A DNA stretch of 35,395 nucleotides from Arthrobacter sp. Br18. GTDB lineage: Bacteria > Actinomycetota > Actinomycetes > Actinomycetales > Micrococcaceae. The notes below the pieces were generated by a model. The model did not search any database, was not told the DNA's origin, and was given only the letters and a program-made list of their open reading frames with translations. The stretch is from positions 43,722 to 79,116 of the forward strand of contig NZ_KI914893.1 in the NCBI RefSeq assembly GCF_000520555.1. Reading direction: 5' to 3'. A program made the position numbers and the translations under genes. Below, piece after piece: positions 16,047 to 27,042 of this stretch (its first letter is position 1; each line of letters opens with the position of its first letter).

Positions 16047-16080
16047 CGGCGAGGGGACGCCGGTCCGCGCCCCCTCGCCG
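16047..16080 (+). terminator. Stem-loop after ilvD
   Basis: CGGCGAGGGG (16047-16056) pairs perfectly with CCCCTCGCCG (16071-16080), loop 14 nt. No T-tract follows, so termination is likely but may be weak. Confidence 0.55.
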
Positions 16081-16096
16081 AACGACCGCGGGTTAA

Positions 16097-16141
16097 TGTC
16101 CACTAACTGGACGCCCTGTCCAGCATGTGAGATGGACAGGG
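16097..16141. promoter_or_regulatory. Twin TGTCCA inverted repeats upstream of ilvBNC promoter
   Basis: TGTCCA-N5-TGGACG (16097-16113) is followed by CCCTGTCCA-N10-TGGACAGGG (16114-16141), the second with 9-bp perfect arms. The end is 6 bp before the -35. TGTCCAGC-N3-TGAGA-N-GG is shared with the leuB upstream region. A regulator-binding site is likely; the regulator is unknown (LtbR-type IclR proteins are one candidate from known actinobacterial leucine control). Confidence 0.5.
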
Positions 16142-16147
16142 GTTCGG

Positions 16148-16177
16148 TTGACACCCTTTCCCGGGTGCGTGGACACT
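16148..16177 (+). promoter_or_regulatory. ilvBNC promoter
   Basis: TTGACA (16148-16153) and GACACT (16172-16177) are 18 bp apart. The -10 ends 6 nt before the leader-peptide ATG at 16184, so the leader mRNA would start at or near its first codon. Confidence 0.6.
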
Positions 16178-16183
16178 ACAGAT

Positions 16184-16231
16184 ATGCAGCTTGCACACGT
16201 AGTCGTCGTCCTTACCCAGCGCGTGGCCTAA
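16184..16231 (+). CDS. ilvBNC leader peptide
   Basis: The 15-codon frame reads MQLAHVVVVLTQRVA: five valines (four in a row) and two leucines. Such a Val/Leu-rich leader senses charged tRNA in transcription attenuation of ilvB operons. It has no ribosome site. A comparable leader without a ribosome site is described for C. glutamicum ilvBNC. It is followed by an RNA hairpin and then a strong terminator before ilvB. The lack of isoleucine codons suggests valine and leucine are the main signals. The antiterminator pairing is not clear by eye. Confidence 0.8.
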   Translation: MQLAHVVVVLTQRVA

Positions 16232-16261
16232 AGCCCGACCGGTAGACTCTACGTCACGCGC
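16219..16261 (+). promoter_or_regulatory. Leader (pause) hairpin of the ilvBNC attenuator
   Basis: GCGCGTG (16219-16225, at the end of the leader-peptide frame) pairs with CACGCGC (16255-16261). A ribosome stalled on the valine codons would cover the first arm. A smaller hairpin, GTAG-ACT-CTAC, lies inside (16242-16252). Confidence 0.55.
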
Positions 16262-16299
16262 AACCCCTCACAGAGCCCACCAGGCTGAGGGGTTTTTTT
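16262..16299 (+). terminator. Attenuator terminator of ilvBNC
   Basis: AACCCCTCA (16262-16270) pairs with TGAGGGGTT (16286-16294), and the T-run at 16293-16299 follows. It lies between the leader peptide and ilvB, so it is a regulated intrinsic terminator. Confidence 0.85.
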
Positions 16300-16364
16300 G
16301 TTAACACCGACAAAAGCGCAGCGTCCAGGAAGTTCAGGCAGTACCGTTCCAAAGGAAGTTATCG

Positions 16365-18251
16365 ATGTCCAAGGGATCGCCCATCAGCCCGGCGCTGATG
16401 GCAGCAAGACCAGCCGCTCCGTCGGCACCCTCCGGCAGGGACGCAGCGCAGCCTGCAGCCCCGCCGAGTGCGGTCCGGGGACCGAACAATGTCGTGGGGC
16501 CGATCCAGATGCTCGGATCCGCGGCAATCGTCCGCTCTCTAGAAGAGCTAGGTGTCGATGACATCTTCGGGCTTCCGGGTGGAGCAATCCTTCCGACCTA
16601 CGATCCGCTGATGGCCTCCACCAAGCTCCGCCATATCCTTGTCCGGCATGAACAGGGCGCCGGCCACGCAGCGCAGGGCTACGCCATGGTGACCGGCAGG
16701 CCGGGTGTCTGTATCGCGACCTCCGGCCCCGGCGCCACGAACCTCGTCACGGCGATCGCCGACGCGCACATGGACTCCGTTCCGATGGTAGCTATCACCG
16801 GCCAGGTGCCCAGTGCCGTCATCGGCTCGGATGCGTTCCAGGAAGCCGACATCGTGGGCATCACCATGCCCATCACCAAGCACTCCTACCTGGTCACCAA
16901 CCCGAATGACATCCCGCGGGTTCTTGCCGAAGCGTTCCACATCGCGTCCACGGGCCGCCCCGGCCCGGTCCTTGTCGACATCGCCAAGGACGCCCAGCAG
17001 GGCCAGATGACGTTTTCCTGGCCGCCCAGGGTGGACCTTCCGGGATACCGGCCGGTGCTGCGCGGGCACTCCAAGCAGGTCCGCGAAGCGGCACGCCTGA
17101 TCGCCGCATCGACCCGTCCCGTCTTCTACGTGGGCGGCGGCGTCGTCAAGGCCCATGCTGCGGCCGAACTGAAGGAACTCGCCGAGCTCGTCGGCGCACC
17201 CGTGGTGACCACCCTGATGGCCCGCGGTGTCTTCCCCGATTCGCACCACCAGCACGTGGGCATGCCGGGCATGCACGGAGCAGTGTCCGCAGTGACGGCG
17301 CTCCAGCAGGCCGACCTCCTCATCACCCTCGGCGCGCGCTTCGACGACCGCGTCACCGGCGTCCTCTCCAGCTTCGCGCCGGGGGCCAAGGTCATCCATG
17401 CGGATATTGACCCTGCGGAGATCTCGAAGAACCGCACGGCCGACGTCCCGATCGTCGGATCGGTCAAGGAAATCATTCCGGAGCTGACCCAGGCGGTCCG
17501 GGATCAGCATGCTGCCGGGGACGCCCCCGACATCACTGCGTGGTGGAGCACCCTGAACCATCTTCGGAACACCTATCCCATGGGCTTCGTCCAGCCCGAC
17601 GACGGCCTGTCGGCACCCCAGCAGGTCATCAAGCGGATCGGCGAGATCACCGGACCCGAGGGCGTGTACGTCGCCGGTGTGGGGCAGCACCAGATGTGGG
17701 CGGCCCAGTTCATCCAGTACGAGCGTCCCCACGCCTGGCTCAACTCGGGCGGGCTCGGCACCATGGGCTACTCGGTGCCCGCCGCCATGGGGGCCAAGGT
17801 GGGAAACCCGGACCGCGTGGTCTGGGCCATCGACGGCGACGGCTGTTTCCAGATGACCAACCAGGAACTGGCCACCTGCGTCATCAACAACATCCCCATC
17901 AAGGTGGCGGTGATCAACAACTCCTCGCTCGGCATGGTCCGGCAGTGGCAGACGCTGTTCTACGAGGGCCGGTACTCCAACACCGACCTCAACACCGGCC
18001 ACGACACCGTGCGGGTTCCCGACTTCGTCAAGCTCGCCGATGCCTACGGCTGTGCGGGCCTGCGCTGCGAGCGCGACGAGGACATCGACGCCACCATCCA
18101 GCAGGCCCTCGAGATCAACGACCGCCCCGTCGTCGTCGACTTCGTGGTCAGCCGCGATTCGATGGTCTGGCCGATGGTGCCCTCAGGAGTCAGCAACGAC
18201 CTCATCCAGATTGCCCGGAACATGACCCCGCAGTGGGAACAGGAGGACTGA
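16365..18251 (+). CDS. ilvB: Acetolactate synthase, large (catalytic) subunit
   Basis: IlvB condenses two pyruvates to acetolactate, or pyruvate with 2-ketobutyrate, using ThDP, Mg and FAD. The 628-aa product has a Pro/Ala-rich N-terminal extension (about 40 residues), then the PYR domain with catalytic Glu96 in [13 protein letters not shown], the FAD-binding middle domain and the ThDP motif [19 protein letters not shown] near the C terminus. AAAGGAAG at 16351-16358 is a good ribosome site 6 nt before ATG. The stop is 2 nt from ilvN, so both subunits are made together. Expression is gated by the attenuator just upstream. Confidence 0.96.
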   Translation: MSKGSPISPALMAARPAAPSAPSGRDAAQPAAPPSAVRGPNNVVGPIQMLGSAAIVRSLEELGVDDIFGLPGGAILPTYDPLMASTKLRHILVRHEQGAGHAAQGYAMVTGRPGVCIATSGPGATNLVTAIADAHMDSVPMVAITGQVPSAVIGSDAFQEADIVGITMPITKHSYLVTNPNDIPRVLAEAFHIASTGRPGPVLVDIAKDAQQGQMTFSWPPRVDLPGYRPVLRGHSKQVREAARLIAASTRPVFYVGGGVVKAHAAAELKELAELVGAPVVTTLMARGVFPDSHHQHVGMPGMHGAVSAVTALQQADLLITLGARFDDRVTGVLSSFAPGAKVIHADIDPAEISKNRTADVPIVGSVKEIIPELTQAVRDQHAAGDAPDITAWWSTLNHLRNTYPMGFVQPDDGLSAPQQVIKRIGEITGPEGVYVAGVGQHQMWAAQFIQYERPHAWLNSGGLGTMGYSVPAAMGAKVGNPDRVVWAIDGDGCFQMTNQELATCVINNIPIKVAVINNSSLGMVRQWQTLFYEGRYSNTDLNTGHDTVRVPDFVKLADAYGCAGLRCERDEDIDATIQQALEINDRPVVVDFVVSRDSMVWPMVPSGVSNDLIQIARNMTPQWEQED

Positions 18252-18253
18252 CC

Positions 18254-19844
<1,591 letters not shown>

Positions 19845-19858
19845 CTCCATCTGCCGGA

Positions 19859-19886
19859 ACGGGGCGCGCCCGCTGGTGCGCCCCGT
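19859..19886 (+). terminator. Stem-loop after ilvC
   Basis: ACGGGGCGC (19859-19867) pairs with GCGCCCCGT (19878-19886), 10-nt loop, no T-tract. It may end ilvBNC or lower read-through into serA. Confidence 0.5.
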
Positions 19887-19941
19887 CAGTGTGTCCGACC
19901 CGCTCTCCGAACCGCCCCACCAGCTGCAAGGATCTTCTCCC

Positions 19942-21534
19942 GTGAACCCAAAACCTGTCGTCCTGCTCGCCGAGGAGCTCTCACCCGCCACCGTCGAGGC
20001 ACTCGGTCCGGACTTCGAAATCCGCAGCACCAACGGGGCGGACCGGTCGCAACTGCTCGCTGCCCTCTCCGACGTCGACGCCGTGCTGGTGCGCTCGGCC
20101 ACGCGGATGGACGCCGAAGCCATCGCCGCGGCACCGAAGCTCAGGGTCATCGCCCGCGCAGGCGTCGGCCTCGACAACGTCGACATCAAGGCCGCGACGA
20201 GCGCCGGCGTCATGGTCGTCAACGCGCCGACGTCGAACATCATCTCGGCGGCGGAACTCACGGTGGGGCACATCCTCAGCCTCGCGCGGCACATTCCCCA
20301 GGCCAGCGCCGCGTTGAAGGCGGGCGAGTGGAAGCGGTCGAAATACTCGGGCAGTGAACTGTACGAGAAGAAGATCGGCATCATCGGCCTCGGACGCATC
20401 GGTGCGCTCGTTGCCGAGCGCATGCAGGGCTTCGGCACTGAGATCCTCGCCTATGACCCGTATATCACCTCCGCCCGGGCCCAGCAGCTGAACGTGCAGC
20501 TCGTGACCCTCGACGAGCTTCTGAAGGAATCCGACTTCGTCACCATCCACATGCCGAAAACCCCCGAGACCGTGGGAATGCTCGGCAGTTCCGCGTTCGG
20601 GAAGATGAAGACGACGGCGTACGTGGTCAACGTGGCGCGCGGCGGGCTCGTGGATGAGGCAGCCCTCCACACCGCCCTGACCGAAGGGCGCATAGCGGGA
20701 GCCGGCATCGACGTGTTCGTGCAGGAACCCAGCACCGATCTCCCGTTCTTCGGCCTCGACAACGTGGTGGTGACTCCCCACCTCGGGGCGTCCACCGCTG
20801 AGGCGCAGGAGAAAGCCGGCATCTCCGTGGCGAAGTCCGTGCGGCTTGCGCTGGCCGGTGAACTGGTGCCCGACGCCGTCAACGTGGCGGGCGGAGTGAT
20901 CGATCCGCGGGTACGGCCCGGTATCCCGCTGATGGAAAAACTGGGGCGCATCTTCACGGCCCTGACCCACGACTCGCTCACCTCGGTCGAGATCGAGGTC
21001 GCCGGCGAGATCGCGTCGCTCGACGTGAAGGCGCTGGAACTCGCAGCACTCAAGGGCGTGTTCACCGACGTCGTCTCGGAACAGGTGTCCTACGTCAATG
21101 CGCCGCTCCTTGCCGAGCAGCGGGGCATCACCACGCGGCTGATCACCACCTCCGAGTCGGAGGAGTACCGGAACGTCCTCCGTCTGAGGGGGGCGCTGTC
21201 CGACGGCACGCAGATCTCCGTCGCCGGGACGCTCACCGGACCGAAGCAGATCGAGAAGCTCGTGGGCGTGAACGGCTACGACCTCGAAATACCCATCAGC
21301 GAGCACCTCCTGGTGATCCTGTATGCGGATCGTCCAGGGGTCATCGGCACCCTCGGCCGCCTCCTCGGTGAGCGCGGCGTCAACATCGCCGGAATGCAGG
21401 TTGCACGGAACAAGGAGGGCAGCCAGGCGCTGTCCCTCCTCACCGTCGACAGTTCGGTGCCGCAGGACGTACTGGACGCCATCCGCACCGAAATCGGCGC
21501 GAGCGTCGCCCGCGAAGTCGACCTGCACGACTGA
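19942..21534 (+). CDS. serA: D-3-phosphoglycerate dehydrogenase
   Basis: SerA oxidises 3-phosphoglycerate to 3-phosphohydroxypyruvate, the first step to serine. The 530-aa product is the long type 1 form seen in mycobacteria: Rossmann motif GLGRIG (149-154), VNVARGGLVDEAAL with the active arginine, GIDVFVQEP, TPHLGAST with the catalytic histidine, then the ASB domain and a C-terminal ACT domain (LLVILYADRPGVIGTLGRLL). Serine feedback through the ACT/ASB domains is known for this type. The GTG start at 19942 is behind AAGGA about 10 nt away; translation may be modest. The stop overlaps the next start (TGATG). Confidence 0.94.
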   Translation: MNPKPVVLLAEELSPATVEALGPDFEIRSTNGADRSQLLAALSDVDAVLVRSATRMDAEAIAAAPKLRVIARAGVGLDNVDIKAATSAGVMVVNAPTSNIISAAELTVGHILSLARHIPQASAALKAGEWKRSKYSGSELYEKKIGIIGLGRIGALVAERMQGFGTEILAYDPYITSARAQQLNVQLVTLDELLKESDFVTIHMPKTPETVGMLGSSAFGKMKTTAYVVNVARGGLVDEAALHTALTEGRIAGAGIDVFVQEPSTDLPFFGLDNVVVTPHLGASTAEAQEKAGISVAKSVRLALAGELVPDAVNVAGGVIDPRVRPGIPLMEKLGRIFTALTHDSLTSVEIEVAGEIASLDVKALELAALKGVFTDVVSEQVSYVNAPLLAEQRGITTRLITTSESEEYRNVLRLRGALSDGTQISVAGTLTGPKQIEKLVGVNGYDLEIPISEHLLVILYADRPGVIGTLGRLLGERGVNIAGMQVARNKEGSQALSLLTVDSSVPQDVLDAIRTEIGASVAREVDLHD

Positions 21535-22466
21535 TGGCGACCCACCAGCTCGACGTGCACCCCGGCACCGTCACCCAGGTCTTCTCCCGCGACACCCCGG
21601 CCGTCCTGGCAGTGGATCCCGGCGACACGGTGGTGGTGGGGTCCCTTGACGCCTCCGGACACCTGGAGCCGCAGTCCACGCCCGGCGAGGTTCGGCCGCT
21701 CATGTTCCCGAACCGGCGGGGCCACTGCCTCACCGGTCCCATCGAGGTCCGGGGAGCGCAGCCGGGCGACATGCTGGCCGTCTCCTTCGAGGCGCTCACC
21801 CCCGGCGGCTGGGGCTTCACCGTGGCAGGCCGGCGGGACGACGCCTTCACCCGGTCGCTGGGGGTCGCCGGCGGCACAGCGGAGTGGCTCCTGTGGGACC
21901 TCGACACGGAGACCGGGACCGGAACGAACCAGCTCGGCCACACGGTCCGGCTGCAGCCCTTCCTCGGCGTCGTCGGCATGCCGCTTCCCGAGGAAGGGGA
22001 GTTCTCCACCACGCCTCCCCGCGCCTCGGGCGGCGGGAACATCGACTGCCGGGAGCTGGTGGCGGGTTCCACGCTGTTCCTCCCGGTCACGGTCCCCGGT
22101 GCGCTCCTCAGCGTGGGCGACGGACATGCGGCCCAGGGCGACGGCGAGGTGGGCGGCACCGCCATCGAGTGCCCGATGACCTCCCGGCTTGTCCTGGACC
22201 TCGAGCCGAACCCGCCCCTCGAGACGATCCACGCGCTCACCCCCACAGCTCGAATCACCTTCGGCTTCGACGCCGACCTCAATGCGGCCACCGCGGAGGC
22301 GCTCAGTGCGATGCTCACGTGGCTGCAGTCGCTGCTGGGGCTGTCGCGGACGCACGCCCTGGCCCTCGCCAGCTCGGTGGTGGACCTGCGGATCACGCAG
22401 ATCGCCAACGAGACGTGGGGAGTGCATGCCGTCCTCGCCCATGACGCCGTCGTGCGCGCCGACTGA
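21534..22466 (+). CDS. Acetamidase/formamidase family protein
   Basis: Members of this family hydrolyse formamide, acetamide or similar amides to ammonia. The 310-aa product has the family landmarks: IEVRGAQPGDMLAVSFEAL, GGGNIDCRELVAGSTLFLPV and SVGDGHAAQGDGEVGGTAIE, a stretch rich in metal-binding His, Asp and Glu. Length is normal. It is translationally coupled to serA by a 1-nt overlap, an unusual partner, so it may just be carried along for expression. Substrate is not known. Confidence 0.88.
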   Translation: MATHQLDVHPGTVTQVFSRDTPAVLAVDPGDTVVVGSLDASGHLEPQSTPGEVRPLMFPNRRGHCLTGPIEVRGAQPGDMLAVSFEALTPGGWGFTVAGRRDDAFTRSLGVAGGTAEWLLWDLDTETGTGTNQLGHTVRLQPFLGVVGMPLPEEGEFSTTPPRASGGGNIDCRELVAGSTLFLPVTVPGALLSVGDGHAAQGDGEVGGTAIECPMTSRLVLDLEPNPPLETIHALTPTARITFGFDADLNAATAEALSAMLTWLQSLLGLSRTHALALASSVVDLRITQIANETWGVHAVLAHDAVVRAD

Positions 22467-22510
22467 GGCGACGCTGCGGGCGCCAGTCGGCGACGCGGCG
22501 CGGAACAGGG

Positions 22511-22516
22511 TAATTT
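22511..22516 (+). promoter_or_regulatory. -10 box of metG
   Basis: TAATTT ends 6 nt before GTG 22523; there is no clear Shine-Dalgarno. This fits the leaderless pattern. Confidence 0.4.
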
Positions 22517-22522
22517 CGTAGG

Positions 22523-24097
22523 GTGACTTCCTCAGGCGCCAAGCCCCCCTTCTACATCACCACCGCCATCTCCTACCCCAACGGCGTGCCGCACATCGGT
22601 CATGCCTACGAGGCGATAGCGACTGACACCATGGCCCGGTTCAAGCGCCTCGACGGGTATGACGTCCTGTTCCTGACCGGTACCGACGAACACGGGCTCA
22701 AGATGCAGCAGACGGCTGATCGGGAGGGCGTTCCGGTGCGCGAACTCGCCACTCGCAACGCGCAGGCCTTCCAGGCCATGAACGACGTCGTCGGCTCCTC
22801 CTACACCCGGTTCATCCGGACCACGGATGCGGACCACTACGCTGCCGCAACCGAGATCTGGCGCCGGATGGAAGAACACGGTGATATCTACCTCGACAAG
22901 TACGCCGGGTGGTACTCGGTGCGTGACGAGGCGTTCTGGGTCGAGGACGATACCGAGCTCCGCGCCGACGGCCTGCGGTACGCCACGGAGACCGACACCG
23001 AGGTCACCTGGACCGAGGAGGAGAGCTATTTCTTCCGCTTGTCCGCCTATTCGGACAAGCTCCTGGCCCTGTACGAGGCGCAGCCGGAATTCGGCGCGCC
23101 CCAGTCCCGCTTCAACGAGGTCATCAGCTTCGTGAAGCGCGGCCTCGAGGACCTTTCCATCAGCCGCACCACCTTCGGCTGGGGCGTACCGGTGCCGGGC
23201 AACGACCGCCACGTCATGTACGTCTGGGTGGATGCCCTCACCAACTACCTCACCGGGGCCGGTTTCCCCGACGTCGACTCCGAGCCGTTCCGTAAGTACT
23301 GGCCGGCCGATGTCCATGTGATCGGCAAGGACATCTCACGGTTCCACGCCATCTACTGGCCGGCCTTCCTGATGTCCGCGCAGCTCGACCTGCCGAAGCG
23401 CATCATGATCCACGGGCACCTGCACAACAAGGGCGTCAAGATGTCCAAGTCGCTCGGCAACACCGTGGCGCCGCAGGTCTGGGTGGAAAAGTACGGCCTG
23501 GACCAGGTGCGGTTCTTCCTCCTGCGGGAGGTGCCCTTCGGTGCCGACGGCTCCTACAGCCACGACGCCGTGGTGGGAAGGATGGACGCGGACCTCGCCA
23601 ACAACTACGGCAACCTCGCCCAGCGGTCCCTTTCCATGGTCGCGAAGAACTGTGGCGGCAAGGCTCCACAGCCCGGGGCGCTGGACCCCGCGGACACCGC
23701 GATCCTCGCCCAGGCCGCCGCCCTGCTGGATACCTGCAGGGCGGCGTTCGCGAAGCAGGAATTCTCCCGCGCCCTGGAGGCCGTCTGGAAGGTGCTCGGC
23801 GACACGAACGCCTATTTCGCCGAGCAGCAGCCGTGGGTCCTGCGGAAAACCGACCCACCGCGGATGGACACGGTCCTGTATGTGACGCTCGAGATCCTGC
23901 GCATCGTCTCGATCCTGGCGCAGCCCGTGATGCCCGGCAGCGCAGCACAGCTGCTCACCGCGCTCGGCCAGGGAACGGCCGACGACGACGCCCTGCGCAC
24001 CTTCGCAGCGGTCAGCACCCCGCTGGTTCCCGGGACCGGCCTTCCCTCGCCCGTTCCGGTCTTCCCGAAGTATGCGGGGGAGCCCGACGCCGGCTAG
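22523..24097 (+). CDS. metG: Methionyl-tRNA synthetase
   Basis: It charges tRNA-Met and initiator tRNA with methionine. The 524-aa class I synthetase has [15 protein letters not shown] with HIGH intact, [12 protein letters not shown], and KMSKSLGN in [15 protein letters not shown]. The connecting region reads [11 protein letters not shown] without the paired zinc cysteines of the E. coli-type enzyme, so it is the zinc-free form. No C-terminal tRNA-binding (EMAP-like) domain is present. The start is GTG. A ribosome site is lacking, and a -10-like TAATTT is just upstream. Confidence 0.95.
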   Translation: MTSSGAKPPFYITTAISYPNGVPHIGHAYEAIATDTMARFKRLDGYDVLFLTGTDEHGLKMQQTADREGVPVRELATRNAQAFQAMNDVVGSSYTRFIRTTDADHYAAATEIWRRMEEHGDIYLDKYAGWYSVRDEAFWVEDDTELRADGLRYATETDTEVTWTEEESYFFRLSAYSDKLLALYEAQPEFGAPQSRFNEVISFVKRGLEDLSISRTTFGWGVPVPGNDRHVMYVWVDALTNYLTGAGFPDVDSEPFRKYWPADVHVIGKDISRFHAIYWPAFLMSAQLDLPKRIMIHGHLHNKGVKMSKSLGNTVAPQVWVEKYGLDQVRFFLLREVPFGADGSYSHDAVVGRMDADLANNYGNLAQRSLSMVAKNCGGKAPQPGALDPADTAILAQAAALLDTCRAAFAKQEFSRALEAVWKVLGDTNAYFAEQQPWVLRKTDPPRMDTVLYVTLEILRIVSILAQPVMPGSAAQLLTALGQGTADDDALRTFAAVSTPLVPGTGLPSPVPVFPKYAGEPDAG

Positions 24098-24101
24098 GTA
24101 C

Positions 24102-24614
24102 TCAGTCGACCCGAAGGAACCGGTCCGGGGCCGATTCCTTCATGATGTCCGCAATCTCCGCCTGCTGCTGTCGGGCAGCAGTCAGCAGGCGGAGGAGCTC
24201 TTCCTCAGTGAAGCCGAGCCGGTCAGCGGCCGGGGCGGAGTGCAGAAGTGAGATGAGCGTCTCCCACAGGGCTTCCTTTCCCCGGAGGAGGGACAGCAGT
24301 GTCTCCAGCTCCAACTGGGCACCGGCGTTCCCCTTCCGACGCAAGGGATTGACGGGATTGACCGCGGCCAGCCGGGCCATCGAGTGGGCGACAAACATCT
24401 TCACCCTGCCGGGCCGGTGTCCGAACTGCTCGATCGCCCGACGGAGGGCAGCACGTTCGTCGTCGATGTCCTGTGCCAGCCGGGTGATGACTTCCTGGTG
24501 CCGGGTTCCGGACCAGGACCGCGCTGCCGCCTCGAAAAGCCGCACGCCGTTCGTGGCGCCCATCAGGTGCATGTCGAGATAAGCCTCGAGGTCCGGGTAC
24601 TTTCCGTGCGTCAT
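24102..24614 (-). CDS. Hypothetical all-helical protein
   Basis: I do not recognise the family with confidence. The 170-aa product is predicted soluble and mostly helical: MTHGKYPDLEAYLDMHLMGA at the start, then RHQEVITRLAQDIDDERAAL, an AHSMARLAAVNPVNPLRRKG linker, and LELETLLSLLRGKEALWETL. Spacing of Glu and His suggests a four-helix bundle, perhaps ferritin-like, but no metal motif can be assigned. The start at 24614 has GGGAAAG 6 nt upstream; an upstream in-frame ATG at 24656 would add 14 residues. It converges on metG with only 4 bp between stops. Confidence 0.68.
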   Translation of the reverse strand: MTHGKYPDLEAYLDMHLMGATNGVRLFEAAARSWSGTRHQEVITRLAQDIDDERAALRRAIEQFGHRPGRVKMFVAHSMARLAAVNPVNPLRRKGNAGAQLELETLLSLLRGKEALWETLISLLHSAPAADRLGFTEEELLRLLTAARQQQAEIADIMKESAPDRFLRVD

Positions 24615-24724
24615 TGCATACTTTCCCGTGCTGTCATCTTCTGCTGCAAACTCCATGATCGATGCGTTCCCCGCAGCGAAACGTTAGCCGACGTGGGACA
24701 GGATGCGCCATCGCCACTGCATCG

Positions 24725-24751
24725 TGTCCAGCGAATGAGACGGTTTGTCCA
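24725..24751. promoter_or_regulatory. TGTCCA element upstream of leuB
   Basis: TGTCCA occurs at 24725-24730 and 24746-24751, 21 bp apart, about two helical turns. The segment TGTCCAGC-N3-TGAGA-N-GG matches 15 of 19 positions in the ilvBNC upstream element. It likely binds a shared regulator. Confidence 0.45.
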
Positions 24752-24769
24752 GTACCCGGCCGTTTTCCC

Positions 24770-24775
24770 TAACCT
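24770..24775 (+). promoter_or_regulatory. -10 box of leuB
   Basis: TAACCT ends 6 nt before ATG 24782; TTGTCC at 24745-24750 is a possible -35 (19 bp). No ribosome site is seen apart from a GGGGG run at the ATG. Confidence 0.5.
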
Positions 24776-24781
24776 TGGGGG

Positions 24782-25855
24782 ATGAGCGAATCTCCGGCCC
24801 ACGCCTCCAGTTCCCGCATCGACCTCGCCGTCATTCCGGGTGACGGCATCGGCCCCGAAGTGACCACGGAGGCCGTCAAGGTGCTCCGCGCAGTCACAGC
24901 GGGACAGGTGGACGTCGTACTGACGCAGTACGATCTCGGCGCCGAGCACTGGCTCGCCACGGGGGAGACGCTGCCCGACGCCACGTTGGCGAAAATCCGG
25001 CAGCACGACGCCATCCTCTTCGGGGCGGTGGGCGCTGCCCCCGGGGACACCCGTATTCCCTCAGGAATCATCGAGCGGGAGATGCTGCTCAAACTGCGCT
25101 TCGCACTGGATCACTACGTGAACCTGCGGCCATCCCGGCTGTATCCCGGCGTGGCCAGCACGCTGGCGAACCCCGGCGAGATCGACTTTCTCGTGGTCCG
25201 CGAGGGGACCGAGGGGCCCTATGTCGGCAACGGTGGCACACTGCGCGGCGGCACGGTCCACGAGATCGCGACGGAGGTTTCGCTCAATACAGCGCACGGG
25301 GTGGAGCGGGTGGTCCGTGATGCGTTCCGGAGGGCAAGCGGACGGCCCCGCAAGAAGCTCACCCTGGTGCACAAGCACAACGTCCTGGTATACGCGGGTC
25401 ATCTGTGGAAGCGGACAGTGGAAGCCGTCGCGGAAGAGTTCCCCGACGTCACCCATGACTACCTGCATGTCGACGCCGCCATGATCTTCCTGGTGAGCGA
25501 CCCGGCCCGGTTCGACGTCATCGTGACGGACAACCTCTTCGGCGACATCATCACCGACCTCGCCGCAGCGGTGACCGGCGGCATCGGACTGGCGGCCTCC
25601 GGCAACCTCAACATGGACCGCACCGCGCCGTCCATGTTCGAGCCCGTCCATGGTTCAGCACCCGACATCGCGGGCCAGCAGAAAGCCGACCCCACCGCCG
25701 CCATTCTTTCGGCCGCCCTCCTGCTGCGTCACCTTGGTCATGAGGACGCTGCCGCGCGTGTGGAAACTGCCGTCCAGGCGGACATCGCGTCCCGCGGCGT
25801 ACAGAAGCGAAGCACCGCGGCCGTGGGCGATGCTATCGCCGCCGCCGTGTCCTAA
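24782..25855 (+). CDS. leuB: 3-isopropylmalate dehydrogenase
   Basis: LeuB oxidises and decarboxylates 3-isopropylmalate with NAD in leucine synthesis. The 357-aa product carries [31 protein letters not shown] (substrate arginines), [27 protein letters not shown] with the catalytic lysine, [20 protein letters not shown] with the metal aspartates, and [19 protein letters not shown]. Length is typical of the actinobacterial form. It is 42 bp before ilvE and likely co-transcribed. leuA, leuC and leuD are not in the window. The first codon is close behind a -10 box, suggesting leaderless translation. Confidence 0.96.
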   Translation: MSESPAHASSSRIDLAVIPGDGIGPEVTTEAVKVLRAVTAGQVDVVLTQYDLGAEHWLATGETLPDATLAKIRQHDAILFGAVGAAPGDTRIPSGIIEREMLLKLRFALDHYVNLRPSRLYPGVASTLANPGEIDFLVVREGTEGPYVGNGGTLRGGTVHEIATEVSLNTAHGVERVVRDAFRRASGRPRKKLTLVHKHNVLVYAGHLWKRTVEAVAEEFPDVTHDYLHVDAAMIFLVSDPARFDVIVTDNLFGDIITDLAAAVTGGIGLAASGNLNMDRTAPSMFEPVHGSAPDIAGQQKADPTAAILSAALLLRHLGHEDAAARVETAVQADIASRGVQKRSTAAVGDAIAAAVS

Positions 25856-25862
25856 GCTGGTG

Positions 25863-25872
25863 AGTGATCACT
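25863..25872. promoter_or_regulatory. Perfect palindrome before ilvE
   Basis: AGTGATCACT is a perfect 10-bp palindrome in the leuB-ilvE gap, 25 bp before the ilvE start. It could be an operator; no regulator is known. Confidence 0.3.
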
Positions 25873-25897
25873 AACCGAAAGCTCGCCCGGAGGAATC

Positions 25898-27004
25898 ATG
25901 ACAGCCACTGAGCTGGAGTTTGCCCAGTATCTTTCCACCACACCTGCAACGCCGGAACGGCGCGATGCCATCCTCGCCAACCCGGGCTTCGGCAACTATT
26001 TCACCGACCACACCACGGTGGTGGACTTCGCGGTCAACGAGGCGGGCGTGGGTGGCTGGCACAGCCCGCGGATCGAACCCTATGGTCCGATCGCCCTCGA
26101 CCCGGCCGCCGCCGTGCTGCACTACGGCCAGGAAATCTTTGAAGGCATGAAGGCGTACCGGCACGCGGACGGATCGGTCTGGACGTTCCGTGCAAATGCG
26201 AACGCGGCCAGGCTCAACCGGTCCGCCGTCCGGCTGGCACTGCCGCAGCTTCCCGAAGAGTTCTTCCTCGAATCCCTGCGTCAGCTGGTGACCGCCGATC
26301 AGGCATGGATTCCATCGGGCGACGGCGAGAGCCTCTACCTCCGCCCCTTCATGATTGCCACCGAGGCGTTCCTCGGTGTGCGGCCGGCCCGTGAAGTGAC
26401 CTTCCGGGTCATCGCTTCGCCCGCGGGGAACTACTTCGGCGGCGAGGTGAAGCCCGTGGCCATCTGGGTGTCCCGGAACTACGCGCGCGCAGGGCGTGGC
26501 GGCACCGGGGCAGCCAAGGCCGGCGGAAACTATGCGTCCTCGCTCGCCGCCCAGCTGGAGGCCGAGGCGCACGGCTGCAAGCAGGTGCTGTTCCTCGATC
26601 AGTTCAACGACAACGCTGTCGAGGAGCTCGGTGGAATGAACGTGTTCTTCGTCTTCCGGGACGGTTCACTGGTGACGCCCGCACTGTCCGGCACCATCCT
26701 CGAGGGAGTGACGCGCTCCTCGGTGATCCAGCTCGGCCGGGACCGCGGCATGAACGTGGTGGAACGCAAGATCACCCTCGATGAGTGGCGCGACGGCGTG
26801 GCATCGGGCGACATCACCGAGGTGTTCGCCTGCGGCACTGCCGCCGTCATCACCCCCATCGGTTCCCTGCGCGACGGCGACGAAGTGATCGGAGCGCCTG
26901 ACTCGGCAGCGGGAGAGGTCACCATGTCGATCCGCAGCCAGCTCCTGGGCATCCAGACGGGTACGGGCGAGGATCGGCACGGCTGGCTGACCCGGCTCGT
27001 CTAG
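25898..27004 (+). CDS. ilvE: Branched-chain amino acid aminotransferase
   Basis: IlvE moves the amino group from glutamate to the keto acids of valine, leucine and isoleucine with PLP. The 368-aa fold type IV enzyme has YGQEIFEGMKAYRHADG, LYLRPFMIATE, the PLP lysine in AAKAGGNYASSL, EELGGMNVFFVF and EVFACGTAAVITPIG (phosphate-binding loop). The start has GGAGGA with about 4-nt spacing. It follows leuB and is closed by a strong stem-loop, so leuB-ilvE is likely a two-gene unit. Confidence 0.95.
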   Translation: MTATELEFAQYLSTTPATPERRDAILANPGFGNYFTDHTTVVDFAVNEAGVGGWHSPRIEPYGPIALDPAAAVLHYGQEIFEGMKAYRHADGSVWTFRANANAARLNRSAVRLALPQLPEEFFLESLRQLVTADQAWIPSGDGESLYLRPFMIATEAFLGVRPAREVTFRVIASPAGNYFGGEVKPVAIWVSRNYARAGRGGTGAAKAGGNYASSLAAQLEAEAHGCKQVLFLDQFNDNAVEELGGMNVFFVFRDGSLVTPALSGTILEGVTRSSVIQLGRDRGMNVVERKITLDEWRDGVASGDITEVFACGTAAVITPIGSLRDGDEVIGAPDSAAGEVTMSIRSQLLGIQTGTGEDRHGWLTRLV

Positions 27005-27015
27005 GAGACGCCAAG

Positions 27016-27042
27016 GGGAGGCGCCGATCCGCGGCGCCTCCC
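27016..27042. terminator. Terminator between ilvE and the GGDEF-EAL gene
   Basis: GGGAGGCGCC (27016-27025) pairs perfectly with GGCGCCTCCC (27033-27042), 7-nt loop. It lies between convergent genes. The T-tract is poor (AACCTTCT). Confidence 0.6.

Noticed and set aside
16243-16248. Second promoter -10 (TAGACT) inside the ilvBNC leader
   Set aside because: No start codon at leaderless distance and no -35; it falls in a hairpin of the attenuator.
16548-18002. Long open frame opposite ilvB (484 codons)
   Set aside because: It mirrors the codon bias of ilvB on the other strand; long antisense frames are normal in high-GC DNA and the sequence has no recognised domain.
19981-21528. Long open frame opposite serA (515 codons)
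   Set aside because: Antisense shadow of serA with odd His/Asp/Arg-rich composition.
22467-22522. SAM or T-box riboswitch before metG
   Set aside because: The gap is only 56 bp and holds no recognisable riboswitch core.
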